Below, one piece after another: positions 35,555 through 43,897 of a DNA stretch of 64,000 nt; the stretch's first letter is position 1, and each line of letters begins with the position of its first letter. Where the stretch lies: NCBI RefSeq assembly GCF_003001905.1, contig NZ_PVNE01000009.1, positions 1-64,000 of the forward strand. Reading direction: 5' to 3'. The position numbers were made by a program, and so were the translations under genes. The notes under the pieces are model-generated. The model was not told the DNA's origin and did no database searches. It was given only the letters and a program-made list of their open reading frames with translations. The DNA comes from Planifilum fimeticola. GTDB taxonomy: Bacteria > Bacillota > Bacilli > Thermoactinomycetales > DSM-44946.

Positions 35555-36079
35555 ATGGACGCAAACGCCCGGATTCGGCAGAAGGTATGGCGAGAGGTTG
35601 AGCGGCTGTCGGATGAGGAGATCAACCGGAAGCCCTCCCCGGATCGTTGGAGTATCGCGCAAATCCTGGAGCATTTGTATTTGACCGAACTGACCGTGGC
35701 CCGTCGGATGAAGAAGGCGGCAGATCGGACGGACAAGCAGATCTCCGGGGAAAAGCCGATTCGACTGCTTTTGGACCGCAGTCTCCGGGTGAAGGTGCCC
35801 ATTCCGGATCTGGAACCGAGCGACGATTTCAAGACGCTTGATTCGCTGAGAGAGAAGTTGTGTCGCTCCCACCGGTTTTTTGCCGGCGTCTTGCGGGATT
35901 TGACACCGGATCAACTGAGGCGTTGCTCGATGCGCCACCCTCTGTTTGGGACCATGAGCCTGGAGCAATGGGTTGAATTTGTCAGTTTGCATGAACAAAG
36001 GCATCTCGAGCAAATCAGGGAAACCAGGGAGAGGTTAGGCCTGCATCGGGAGCCGGACGGCGATGAGGCGGGAGAGTGA
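35555..36079 (+). CDS. DinB-like (DinB_2 / YfiT-type) putative metalloprotein
   Basis: A 174-residue four-helix-bundle protein. The PSPDRWSIAQILEHLYL segment and the C-terminal FVSLHEQRHLEQI supply the three histidines that usually bind a divalent metal in DinB/YfiT proteins. Some relatives are bacillithiol S-transferases; this one cannot be assigned a substrate. The ATG at 35555 lies behind AAGAGAGG. The frame is open upstream to 35276 but carries only out-of-frame sequence of the acetyltransferase there. A bidirectional terminator follows. Confidence 0.82.
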   Translation: MDANARIRQKVWREVERLSDEEINRKPSPDRWSIAQILEHLYLTELTVARRMKKAADRTDKQISGEKPIRLLLDRSLRVKVPIPDLEPSDDFKTLDSLREKLCRSHRFFAGVLRDLTPDQLRRCSMRHPLFGTMSLEQWVEFVSLHEQRHLEQIRETRERLGLHREPDGDEAGE

Positions 36080-36111
36080 GGTCGAAGTTTTCGGATCGTC
36101 AGACCATGATC

Positions 36112-36144
36112 GCAAAAAACCGGCGCATACCGCCGGTTTTTTGC
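36112..36144. terminator. Bidirectional terminator between convergent genes
   Basis: GCAAAAAACCGGCG at 36112-36125 pairs with CGCCGGTTTTTTGC at 36131-36144. It gives a T-tract on either strand and lies between the DinB-like gene (+) and the amidase gene (-). Confidence 0.92.
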
Positions 36145-36158
36145 AAATCCGGAAAACC

Positions 36159-37655
36159 TCATTGCTTGACCAGCTTGAAAGCATCCGCCACGACGTATCC
36201 GGGACTGGATGTCCATCGGGATACGCCGATGAAATAATCGGTGCCCTGAGCCAAGTTGAATCGGCCCAGGTAGTTCCATTTGCCGCCGTTTAACTGCTGG
36301 TTGACGTAAACCGTTTGATATCCGGATGTGGTTTTGATGACGACGGGGGCTCTGGAGTTGTAGCCGCTGTTGGCCGGCCACCAGCCGTAAACATCGTAGT
36401 TTCCGGCGGAAGGGACGGTGATCTGGTACCAGAAGGGATCGCTGGCCAGAACCGGGTCGGCAAATCGATAATTGCTCCCGTATTTTTGGGAATTCCAGGA
36501 GCTTGTCCCCCACGCGTCGCTGGCCATATGGGGACCCGTGTTGTCAAAAACGTATTCCTCGGACTGGTTGATCAGGGACATGTAGTAGTTCCAATCCCAG
36601 TGGGGTCCCGGGTCGGTATGGGTCGCTCCCGGCACTTCGCTGTGCGCGATAATGTGGTTCCGGTTTTTCGGAATGCCGTACCGGTCGCATAACCAGCGGG
36701 TCAGATTGGCGGAAGCGCGATACATGGCATCCGTGTACCAGGCCGGATCGCTGACATATCCTTCGTGTTCGATCCCGATGCTGTGGACATTGTAGTTCCA
36801 GTTGCCCGCGTGCCACGCAATATCCTTGTTTTGCACCATTTGTGTGATCTCGCCGTCGCTGGAACGGATTACGTAGTGGGCGCTCACATTGGAGGCAGGG
36901 TTTTGGAACCAGCTGATCGTTCCGCTGTAGGAGCCCTCGGTCGTGTGAATGATGACGTAGTCAATGGAATTGCCGTCGCTTTCCCGGTTGGCCGCCGTGT
37001 AGTTGGTGCTGGAAGCGGGAATCCATCTTGCGCCGGGATAATCCGGGGTCGCCTGTTTGTCCATGGACTTTTCGATGTTTTCATATTTGCCCTTATGCGG
37101 TGTCACCGGCGTCGGCAGAATAAAAATATCTTTCCCGTCAATCACCCGTTGCGCCCCTTCGTTGATCACTTTGAACACTTCATCCGCGTACCATTTGGCG
37201 GCGATCTCGGAAGACAGTCCGCTGTATTCGGCTACGGTCACATACCAGTCAGCCAGGTTTTGCGGAATCGTTCCGCCGTTGTTTTCCTTCGCCAGTTCGG
37301 CCAGGACGGCGGCGCCCCCCCGGATGTTATGTTTAATGTTTTTCTTCAGCGTCGATTCGGGGAGTCCCAACAACCGGCTGGCCTCTTTCAAGGATTGGTT
37401 GGAGGGGTTGTCGGCCAAGTGCATCAAGCCGTAACCGTTGAGTTGGCTGGGCTGCCCCTTGTGATCTTGCCAACGCGTCTCCACATAGCTGACTGCCAGC
37501 AAAATTTCGCTGGGGACTTTAAATTCATCGGCGGCTTGTCGGAAGGTATTGTACAGACTTCCCGGATGAAACTGGTCGGATGCGATACCGGTCGCAGGGC
37601 TCAGGATGAAAAGGAGCATGCTGAAAAGAAGCACCGAGATTCCCCATTTTCTCAT
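36159..37655 (-). CDS. Secreted N-acetylmuramoyl-L-alanine amidase with transglycosylase-like and CBM-like domains
   Basis: A 498-residue exported cell-wall hydrolase. It has a signal peptide of about 25 residues (ISVLLFSMLLFILSPATG). Residues 35-125 resemble a lytic transglycosylase (ILLAVSYVETRWQDH with a candidate Glu, then NGYGLMHLAD). Residues 205-365 form an Amidase_2/PGRP zinc domain: DYVIIHTTEGS, ISAHYV-type core, IAWHAGN and the last ligand in PGATHTDPGPHWDW. Residues 370-498 are a beta-rich C-terminal domain of the kind used for wall or glycan binding (YDVYGWWPANSGYNSRAP). The RBS is GAAGGGGGAA. An AT-rich stretch upstream (37690-37750) probably holds the promoter. It likely acts in wall turnover, spore germination or attack on other cells. 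Confidence 0.88.
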   Translation of the reverse strand: MRKWGISVLLFSMLLFILSPATGIASDQFHPGSLYNTFRQAADEFKVPSEILLAVSYVETRWQDHKGQPSQLNGYGLMHLADNPSNQSLKEASRLLGLPESTLKKNIKHNIRGGAAVLAELAKENNGGTIPQNLADWYVTVAEYSGLSSEIAAKWYADEVFKVINEGAQRVIDGKDIFILPTPVTPHKGKYENIEKSMDKQATPDYPGARWIPASSTNYTAANRESDGNSIDYVIIHTTEGSYSGTISWFQNPASNVSAHYVIRSSDGEITQMVQNKDIAWHAGNWNYNVHSIGIEHEGYVSDPAWYTDAMYRASANLTRWLCDRYGIPKNRNHIIAHSEVPGATHTDPGPHWDWNYYMSLINQSEEYVFDNTGPHMASDAWGTSSWNSQKYGSNYRFADPVLASDPFWYQITVPSAGNYDVYGWWPANSGYNSRAPVVIKTTSGYQTVYVNQQLNGGKWNYLGRFNLAQGTDYFIGVSRWTSSPGYVVADAFKLVKQ

Positions 37656-38035
37656 GCCGGATTCCCCCTTCAGGTGAAATGGCTCCCTCTATTTCAATTA
37701 TATAACAATTTTATTTTTATAGACAATACTAAAAAATATTTATTATAAAAACAAACGCGGCGAATTCAGGGAAGATCTATAAGAAGATGCATCAAGGAGA
37801 AGAGGGAAATTCAAGGAGGAATCGAGCAAAGGGGGAAAATGGTCCGGCCGATTCGCCGACGGAAGGGGGGCGGATTTGATAAATTTTCCACCGGATGGCG
37901 GGGAAAATTTGTGACAACAAGAGCGAGAATTAAAAGGAGGATAGCGCCGGCAGACCGATTTTGGCCCGCGCCCCGGGATGGAATTGAGCGGATTTGTCTC
38001 AAACTCCCGGGGGCGGCTTGCGAAGGTACCTCCTC
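37656..38035. other. Intergenic region upstream of the amidase gene
   Basis: An AT-rich segment at 37690-37750, unlike its surroundings, is probably the promoter region of the minus-strand amidase gene. From 37750 to 38035 no gene, terminator or repeat could be recognised. Confidence 0.4.
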
Positions 38036-38305
38036 TCAATAGCGGATCTCAAACTGTTGAAAACCGGTCGGCTTTTCGTCGCGGATGTCCAGGTGGGTGA
38101 CCTTTGACGCCGGACTTCCTCTTTTGACCGCTTCTACGAACTGTTTCATCCGGGATGACGGACCTTCCGCGTCAATCTCCACGGTGCCGTCGGGGAGGTT
38201 TTTCACCCAGCCGTGAATGCCGATGCGGAGCGCCTGCTGATACACATGGTAACGAAAACCGACGCCCTGAACCTTTCCGTGAACGACGATCCGCTTTCGG
38301 ACCAT
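38036..38305 (-). CDS. acyP: Acylphosphatase
   Basis: An 89-residue enzyme that hydrolyses carboxyl-phosphate bonds such as those of acetyl phosphate or carbamoyl phosphate. The signature HGKVQGVGFRYHVYQQAL holds catalytic R18, and GWVKNLPDGTVEIDAEG holds N36. Length and ending (FQQFEIRY) are normal. The ATG at 38305 follows GGATGGAGGCAA; the open frame upstream is not part of the protein. It is a single gene, with the MFS gene following on the same strand after a gap of about 190 bases. Confidence 0.95.
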   Translation of the reverse strand: MVRKRIVVHGKVQGVGFRYHVYQQALRIGIHGWVKNLPDGTVEIDAEGPSSRMKQFVEAVKRGSPASKVTHLDIRDEKPTGFQQFEIRY

Positions 38306-38494
38306 TTGCCTCCATCCTTTCTTTTCCGATGAGGGGACGCGCCGTTTGAGCGCAGAATTTGGTTCCGTAAATCTTTTTTCCACGAAGGCTCGGAGTCTAC
38401 ACTTGAGCTGGATGTGCCGGCTTTTGCGGACGGTCAACCGATGCTTTTCCCGGGGAAGGGCATGGAGTGTTCAGCCGCCGATCCGCTGTGAGGC

Positions 38495-39688
38495 TTATTT
38501 GGTCGCAGCCGTTTCCTTGTCCGACAGGGGCCGGGTGAGGGGAAAGGAGAGCAGGATCAAAAACAGGATCAAACCGGTCACCCCGAACCATCCAAAGCCG
38601 CTCCAGAACCACCCGCCCAAGGTGCCGAACACGCTGGAACCCGCGTAATAAAAAAACAGATACAGGGATGCCGCCTGCGCCTTTGCGGTTTGAGCCGTGA
38701 TTCCCACCCATCCGCTGGCGACGGAGTGGGAACCGAAAAACCCGAAGGTGAAAAGGGCGAGCCCCAACACCTTGCACCAAAGAGGAGACAACAGGGTGAA
38801 CATCGCTCCGACCAGCATCACCGCGAGACCCGACCAAAGCACTTTTTTTCGGCCGCGGCGGTCGGCCTCCCTGCCCATCCAGGCCGAACTGAAGGATCCG
38901 GTGAGGTAGACCAGGAAAAGCCAGCCGATGATCGAATGGCTGAGCGAATAGGGCGGAGCGAGAAGATGAAAACCGATATAGTTGAACAGGGTCACAAAAC
39001 TTCCCATCAGGACAAAGGAGACGAAAAAGAGCCGCAGGAGCGACGGGTTTTTCAGATGGCGCCCCATCGAGAGGAGCAGCTCCTTGGCGTCGGGCCGGCG
39101 GGGTTGAAAGTGGTTGGACGGGGGCAAGGCCCGCCAAAACCAGAGGCTGAGAAGGAGGCTGATCCCGCCGATGGTTGCCAAAGCCATCCGCCAGGACAAG
39201 AGGTCGGTCAGGGTGCCGCTCAACACGCGCCCGGCCAATCCGCCGATCGAGTTGCCGCTGATGTACAGTCCCATCGCCGCTCCGAGGCTGGAGGGAGCCA
39301 TTTCTTCCCCCAGATAGGCCATCGCCACCGCGGGCAGTCCCGCCAGGATGATTCCCTCCAACAGGCGGAACAACAGGAGGGAGGAAAAGTTGGGACTCCA
39401 GGCGGTCACCATCGCCAGCAAGGAAGAAAGAAAAAGGGAAACGACCATGATCGGCTTCCGTCCCCAACTGTCGGATAAAGAACCCAGGAGCAACATGGAA
39501 ACGGCCAAGGAGGCCGTGGTCACGGACAACGCCAAACTTCCCATCGCGGGTGAGATGGAAAATTCCTGCGCAAATACGGGGATCAGCGGTTGCACGGCAT
39601 ACAGGATGGAGAAGGTGACAAATCCGCCGGCAAACAAAGCCCCGTTGGCCCGCCGGAAAGCGGGTGTTCCTTCGGTGAGTCGGCTCAT
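38495..39688 (-). CDS. MFS transporter, YnfM-like
   Basis: A 397-residue transporter with about 12 hydrophobic helices. The helix 2-3 loop GSLSDSWGRKPIMVV and the second-half equivalent GREADRRGRKKVLWSG mark the major facilitator superfamily. The order of motifs fits the YnfM/AraJ-like efflux group. The ATG at 39688 follows GGGGAGAAA; an in-frame ATG at 39721 is an alternative. The same frame stays open far upstream across the antisense of spoVR, but that part is not coding. Substrate unknown. Confidence 0.88.
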   Translation of the reverse strand: MSRLTEGTPAFRRANGALFAGGFVTFSILYAVQPLIPVFAQEFSISPAMGSLALSVTTASLAVSMLLLGSLSDSWGRKPIMVVSLFLSSLLAMVTAWSPNFSSLLLFRLLEGIILAGLPAVAMAYLGEEMAPSSLGAAMGLYISGNSIGGLAGRVLSGTLTDLLSWRMALATIGGISLLLSLWFWRALPPSNHFQPRRPDAKELLLSMGRHLKNPSLLRLFFVSFVLMGSFVTLFNYIGFHLLAPPYSLSHSIIGWLFLVYLTGSFSSAWMGREADRRGRKKVLWSGLAVMLVGAMFTLLSPLWCKVLGLALFTFGFFGSHSVASGWVGITAQTAKAQAASLYLFFYYAGSSVFGTLGGWFWSGFGWFGVTGLILFLILLSFPLTRPLSDKETAATK

Positions 39689-39836
39689 CGTTCGGTTTCT
39701 CCCCGTGTTTTTGAATCCCATTATAGCGAGGGTCGCGGAATTTTTGCAAACGCGGCTTCCGGCGGGAACCCCGCGGGACCTGTCGGTGTTCGGAGCCGTC
39801 GCCCCGTCATAGGATAACAGGGAGGAGGTACAAACC

Positions 39837-39872
39837 GTGATGGATGGTTCTCCGACGGAAAAGGGAGGATAA
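39837..39872 (+). CDS. Possible 11-codon leader peptide before spoVR
   Basis: GGAGGAGGT at 39821-39829 is a near-perfect ribosome binding site seven bases before GTG ATG, which begins a frame reading [11 protein letters not shown] and ends in TAA at 39870-39872. The stop lies inside the spoVR ribosome binding region (GGGAGGAT), six bases from its ATG. Translation of this leader could open or feed the spoVR start. No homology can be claimed for so short a peptide. Confidence 0.4.
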   Translation: MMDGSPTEKGG

Positions 39873-39877
39873 AGGCC

Positions 39878-41290
39878 ATGACCGAGGAAATCCGGAAGCT
39901 GGAGAAGGCCATAGAGGAGATCACCGAGATCGCCCGGAAGTTTCAGCTCGATTTTTTTCCGATGCGCTTTGAGATTTGTCCGGCGGACATTATCTACACC
40001 TTCGGAGCGTACGGTATGCCGACCCGCTTTTCCCACTGGAGTTTCGGCAAGGCTTTCCACCGCATGAAAATGGAATACGATCTGGGACTGAACAAGATTT
40101 ACGAATTGGTCATCAATTCCAATCCCTGTTACGCTTTTTTGCTCAAGGGAAACAGTCTGATTCAAAACAAGCTGATCGTCGCCCATGTCCTCGCCCACTC
40201 CGATTTTTTCAAGAACAACGTCCGCTTTTCCAACACTTCCCGGGACATGGTGGAAACCATGGCGGCCAGCGCCGAACGCATCCGCTTTTACGAAATGAAA
40301 TACGGAAAGGAACGGGTCGAGGAGTTTCTCGACCACGCATTGTCGATCCAGGAGCATATTGACCCCAGTTTGACAAAACCGAGGCGCAAACGGGAGGATC
40401 AAAAAACGGAGCAGCCGAGAAGAAGCCGTGTGAAAACACCCTATGACGATTTGTGGCGGCTGGACGGTCTGCCGGAGAAAAAAGAGGAGGAAAAGCCGGT
40501 CCAAAGACGGTTTCCGGAAACCCCGGAAAAGGATCTGCTCCTCTTTATCATGAATCACAGCCGGATTTTGGAGGATTGGCAACAGGACATCCTGTCCATC
40601 CTCCGCAATGAGATGCTCTACTTCTGGCCCCAGCTGGAGACCAAGATCATGAACGAGGGATGGGCCTCCTATTGGCACATCCGGATTCTCCGGGAGATGG
40701 ACCTGACGGAGGAAGAGACGATCGAATTTGCCAAGCTGAACGCCGCCGTAATCCAGCCGTTCGCCACCTCCATCAATCCCTACTATCTGGGACTGAAGAT
40801 TTTCGAGGACATCGAGAAGCGCTGGGATCATCCCACGAAGGAGGAGCGGGAGAAGTACGGGCGCCTTCCCGGAAAGGGGAGGGAAAAGATTTTCGAAGTG
40901 CGTGAACTGGAATCCGACATTTCCTTCCTGCGCAATTACTTGACCAAGGATTTGGTGGAGGAGCTGGACTTGTATGTGTTTGAGCGGACGGGCAATGCCT
41001 GGACCGTTACGGACAAGGATTGGAGGCGCGTGCGGGACCAGCTCGTCGCCAGCCGGGTAAACGGCGGTCACCCTTATATTGTCGTCAAGGACGGGGATTA
41101 TCTCCGGAACGGGGAGCTGTACCTGGAACATCGGTACGAGGGGATCGAGCTGGATTTGAAATACCTGGAGAAAACTTTGCCCCACGTCTACGCTTTGTGG
41201 GGCAGGTCGGTTCATCTGGAGACGGTCGTCGAGGATCGACCGGTGGTGTTCAGTTATAATGGAAAAAAATGCAGCAGACGGTTCGTTTGA
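39878..41290 (+). CDS. spoVR: SpoVR-family protein
   Basis: A 470-residue protein of the SpoVR family, needed in Bacillus for proper spore cortex formation. Family blocks are [28 protein letters not shown] near the N terminus, [28 protein letters not shown], the central [19 protein letters not shown] and the C-terminal [15 protein letters not shown]. The ATG follows AAAGGGAGGATAAAGGCC. It is divergent from the MFS gene. Family proteins are cytoplasmic with unclear biochemistry. The presence of spoVR supports a spore-forming host. Confidence 0.95.
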   Translation: MTEEIRKLEKAIEEITEIARKFQLDFFPMRFEICPADIIYTFGAYGMPTRFSHWSFGKAFHRMKMEYDLGLNKIYELVINSNPCYAFLLKGNSLIQNKLIVAHVLAHSDFFKNNVRFSNTSRDMVETMAASAERIRFYEMKYGKERVEEFLDHALSIQEHIDPSLTKPRRKREDQKTEQPRRSRVKTPYDDLWRLDGLPEKKEEEKPVQRRFPETPEKDLLLFIMNHSRILEDWQQDILSILRNEMLYFWPQLETKIMNEGWASYWHIRILREMDLTEEETIEFAKLNAAVIQPFATSINPYYLGLKIFEDIEKRWDHPTKEEREKYGRLPGKGREKIFEVRELESDISFLRNYLTKDLVEELDLYVFERTGNAWTVTDKDWRRVRDQLVASRVNGGHPYIVVKDGDYLRNGELYLEHRYEGIELDLKYLEKTLPHVYALWGRSVHLETVVEDRPVVFSYNGKKCSRRFV

Positions 41291-41357
41291 TGAGACCGTA
41301 GAATCGGACGAGAAAAGGAAACGTTCGAGAAGGCCCCAAGATCAAGGGTAAAAAATA

Positions 41358-41391
41358 AGGTCCCATAACTCTTATTTGAGCTGTGGGACCT
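41358..41391 (+). other. Hairpin after spoVR
   Basis: AGGTCCCA at 41358-41365 pairs with TGGGACCT at 41384-41391, with an inner ACTC/GAG contact. It follows the spoVR stop by about 70 bases and may end or trim the transcript, but no T-tract follows. Confidence 0.45.
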
Positions 41392-41417
41392 ACCCTACCC
41401 AAGGCGCACGGCGGTGA

Positions 41418-41600
41418 TTCTATACGGCACCCCGAGTGGCGGGTTCGGGCCGTGCCCGCGACTTCACCGACCCGAGCTGGATGTTGCCCGCAGTGGAGAC
41501 GTGGATCGCCCAGAAACACGAATTTCGCGGCATCAAGGAGGTAAAACATGGATTGCAATTCACCGAACAAAGCGTCGTTAAGGGTGAAACGGTGGCCTAA
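41418..41600 (+). pseudogene. Unrecognised 5'-truncated coding remnant
   Basis: A frame of 60 codons opens after an in-frame TGA at 41415-41417 and ends with TAA at 41598-41600. Part of it reads RDFTDPSWMLPAVETWIAQK, followed by a HEFRGIKEVKHGLQF stretch, which has the look of a real protein C terminus. It overlaps the first 50 bases of the RCC1-repeat gene in another frame, and has no start or RBS. It may be the tail of a deleted gene; a faint likeness to the end of GFA-type proteins is not enough for a name. Confidence 0.35.
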
Positions 41601-42318
41601 AGATACCATAGCGGCGGGTCGTCGTCACACCGTAGGCCTTAAATCTGACGGATCGGTGACGGCTGTGGGTGATAATAAATTTGGACAATGCAACGTAAGC
41701 GGTTGGCGCGAAATTGTGGCGGTCGCGGCGGGCAATGTTCATATGGCTCCGAACACGGGTAATGCTCATACCATCGGCCTTCAATCGGACGGCACGGTAG
41801 TGGCTGTGGGTTGGAACAAACATGGTCAATGCAATGTAAGTGGCTGGCGTGATATTGTGGCGGTTGCCGCGGGCTGGCGGCGTACCGTTGGACTTCGATC
41901 GGACGGCACGGTTGTGGCTGTGGGTCAAAATAATGAAGGTCAATGCAATGTAAGCGGCTGGCGTGATATTGTGGCGGTTGCCGCGGGCTGGCGGCGTACC
42001 GTTGGACTTCGATCGGACGGCACGGTTGTGGCTGTGGGTCAAAATAATGAAGGTCAATGCAATGTAAGCGGCTGGCGTGATATTGTGGCGGTTGCCGCGG
42101 GCTGGCGGCGTACCGTTGGACTTCAATCGGACGGCACGGTAGTGGCTGTGGGTTGGAGCAAGCATGGCCAATGCAATGTAAGCGGTTGGCGCGATATTGT
42201 GGCGATCGCGGCGGGGTGCGTCCATACCGTCGGGCTTCAATTAATTGCTGTGGGTGATAATCAATTTGGCCAATGCAATGTAAGCGGCTGGCGCGGCATC
42301 CAACTGCCCGGCAATTAG
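41548..42318 (+). CDS. RCC1-like beta-propeller repeat protein
   Basis: A 256-residue protein made of about six RCC1-type repeats of 38 residues, each of the form HTVGLxSDGTVVAVGxNxxGQCNVSGWRDIVAVAAG. RCC1-like repeats fold as propeller blades; a full propeller usually needs seven, and the last repeat here is shortened (VGLQLIAVGDNQFGQ). Every repeat carries a cysteine in GQCNV. No signal peptide or membrane segment is seen. The RBS AAGGAGG is strong. Two units are identical in DNA. Binding or scaffold roles are typical of such repeats; the function here is unknown. Confidence 0.8.
   Translation: MDCNSPNKASLRVKRWPKDTIAAGRRHTVGLKSDGSVTAVGDNKFGQCNVSGWREIVAVAAGNVHMAPNTGNAHTIGLQSDGTVVAVGWNKHGQCNVSGWRDIVAVAAGWRRTVGLRSDGTVVAVGQNNEGQCNVSGWRDIVAVAAGWRRTVGLRSDGTVVAVGQNNEGQCNVSGWRDIVAVAAGWRRTVGLQSDGTVVAVGWSKHGQCNVSGWRDIVAIAAGCVHTVGLQLIAVGDNQFGQCNVSGWRGIQLPGN
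41842..42183 (+). repeat. Tandem 114-bp repeats within the RCC1-like gene
   Basis: Units begin at 41842, 41956 and 42070. The first two appear identical over 114 bp (38 codons), and the third differs by only a few bases near its end. Flanking units at about 41720 and 42184 are more diverged. The pattern points to recent in-frame duplication. Confidence 0.9.
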
Positions 42319-42646
42319 TATTCAGGTATCAATGTCCTGATGACCGGTTGACATCCGCGCATATCCTTAGATAGTCACCGATTCACCATCTTATTTTGGG
42401 ACAAGCTATTGGGGCGTTATCTATCCGCATTTTATCGGATAAGGCGAGGAAAACTCCTCGCCATTTTTCTTTTCACAAGCCTTGGAGGAACAGGAACGAG
42501 GGGATTCATCCGTCAATTTTCTTTTCATGCGAAATTTTACAGAAAATAATGCAAACTGGATATAATTGCATAATATATCAACTGTTATTTATGTTACCAT
42601 TTAACGTGATTAACGGATGCAAATCCGAAACCCAAAGGAGGTTGCC
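42319..42646. other. Intergenic region before the NlpC/P60 gene
   Basis: Contains the terminator at 42443-42473 and then an AT-rich stretch (42530-42610) that probably holds the promoter of the NlpC/P60 gene. TTTACA at about 42537 and TATAAT at about 42562 are spaced 19 bases, longer than ideal. No riboswitch could be recognised. Confidence 0.4.
42443..42473 (+). terminator. Rho-independent terminator after the RCC1-like gene
   Basis: GGCGAGGA at 42443-42450 and TCCTCGCC at 42455-42462 form a perfect stem around AAAC, followed by ATTTTTCTTTT. Confidence 0.9.
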
Positions 42647-43336
42647 ATGCGGTTTTTTAAACGCTTCAAGAAAGTCTTGTGGATGGGAGCTTTGACGCTG
42701 GCTGTGTCTGCGTTCATTCCGGTTGGGACAAGCCATGCGGCTGCTGCTGACGATGCCCATAGCCTGATTCAGAGCATCTTTAACCGGGTCGGACTGAAAT
42801 ACGAGGTGCCGAAGGCGAAGGCCAAGACGCCTCCGAAGAGCGATGAGGTGAAACCGGCACCGGCGCCGACCCCTCCTCCGCAGGAAGAGGGCAGACAAGA
42901 GCAACCGGCCCAGCCCGAGCAACCGACCAAGCCGGAGCAACCGAAGTCTTCCGCCTTGGCGGACCGGATTATCCAAACCGGTGAAAAGTATCTGGGCACC
43001 CCTTACAAGTACGGAGCATCGTCCAATCAGACTAACTATTTCGACTGTTCTTCCTTCGTCCAGCGGGTGTTTAAGGAAAACGGGATCAACCTGCCCCGCA
43101 CCTCGCGACAGCAGGCGAAGGTGGGAACCCACGTACCCAAGAGCCAGCTTCAAAAAGGAGACCTGGTCTTCTTCACCACCAGCTACTCTCCCAACCAAAT
43201 CGCCCATGTCGGCATTTATGCCGGAAACAACAAGATACTGCACTCCTGGGGTCCCGGTGGCGTCCGCTACGATGACATGAACGGCATGAAGTGGCTGCGG
43301 GAAAGCTATGTTACGGCCCGTCGGGTGATCCAATAA
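42647..43336 (+). CDS. Secreted NlpC/P60 peptidoglycan endopeptidase
   Basis: A 229-residue exported D,L-endopeptidase. The signal peptide covers about residues 1-31 (LWMGALTLAVSAFIPVG). Residues 50-100 form a proline-, glutamate- and lysine-rich linker (PEQPTKPEQPK). Residues 105-229 are the NlpC/P60 domain with catalytic C134 in YFDCSSFVQRVF, H187 in QIAHVGIYAG and a third His in ILHSWGPGG. No LysM or SH3 domain is present. The ATG at 42647 has a canonical AAAGGAGG upstream. It would cut peptide stems of the wall during growth or sporulation. Confidence 0.92.
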   Translation: MRFFKRFKKVLWMGALTLAVSAFIPVGTSHAAAADDAHSLIQSIFNRVGLKYEVPKAKAKTPPKSDEVKPAPAPTPPPQEEGRQEQPAQPEQPTKPEQPKSSALADRIIQTGEKYLGTPYKYGASSNQTNYFDCSSFVQRVFKENGINLPRTSRQQAKVGTHVPKSQLQKGDLVFFTTSYSPNQIAHVGIYAGNNKILHSWGPGGVRYDDMNGMKWLRESYVTARRVIQ

Positions 43337-43358
43337 AGACATTTCCCGAGATTTTAAG

Positions 43359-43399
43359 TCGAGCCCTCTGTCCCCCGAAGGGGAAGAGGGCTCGATGCT
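43359..43399. terminator. Terminator between convergent NlpC/P60 and GNAT genes
   Basis: TCGAGCCCTCT at 43359-43369 pairs with AGAGGGCTCGA at 43385-43395. A short TGCTTTT follows on the plus strand, and AAAATC-rich sequence lies on the other side, so it may serve both genes. Confidence 0.75.
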
Positions 43400-43420
43400 T
43401 TTCGGCAGGGCGCGGGGGTT

Positions 43421-43897
43421 TCAGGCGCTGGCGGATGTCCCCCAGGGGACTTCCGCCGGGTTCCAGTTGCCGCCGGCCAAGCAGAGGGTCGGTTTGCCGG
43501 TGGGTCCGCGAATCAGTCGGAAGGCGACCAGTCCGCAGGAGAAACAGAGTTTCAGGCTGGGAAGATTGTCGCAGGCCACCCGGGTGTACACCTTGTTCAA
43601 CAATTTCAGAGAGTGGGTAAGCAATTGTTCCCCGATCCCTCGGTTGCGGTAATCCGGATGGACGACGATGAAGGATTCCTCCAATCCGTAAGATCCGAAG
43701 GCGATCACTCCGACAAGCTTCTTTCCTTCGGCGGCGATGGCCACCAGCGTTCCCTGCCCCCACCGGGTGGATGGAAGGCGTTGAAACCAGCGGAGAGCGC
43801 GGTGGGTGATCCGGCGATCCCCGTATTTTCGGCAAAAGGCCAGGAGAGAGGATCGGATGGCGGCCATCCCTTCCGGGGTCAGGGATTTGATTCTCAC
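43421..43897 (-). CDS. GNAT-family acetyltransferase
   Basis: A 158-residue N-acetyltransferase. The acetyl-CoA motif VHPDYRNRGIGEQLLTHSL is intact, and the family ending is around LCFSCGLVAFRLIRGPTGKP. The GTG at 43897 lies behind GGAGG and overlaps the stop of the upstream YheC/YheD-type gene (GTGA), so it is translated as the last member of a five-gene operon with four ATP-grasp proteins. The acceptor is unknown; given the neighbours, a spore-coat molecule or a ligase product is conceivable (inference). Confidence 0.85.
   Translation of the reverse strand: MRIKSLTPEGMAAIRSSLLAFCRKYGDRRITHRALRWFQRLPSTRWGQGTLVAIAAEGKKLVGVIAFGSYGLEESFIVVHPDYRNRGIGEQLLTHSLKLLNKVYTRVACDNLPSLKLCFSCGLVAFRLIRGPTGKPTLCLAGGNWNPAEVPWGTSASA

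Noticed and set aside
38495-41215. One continuous minus-strand frame of 906 codons
   Set aside because: Only the last 397 codons are a protein (MFS transporter). The rest is the antisense of spoVR.
41842-42183. Tandem repeats considered as a CRISPR-like or satellite array
   Set aside because: Units are contiguous, 114 bp and in frame with no spacers; they encode RCC1-type blades.
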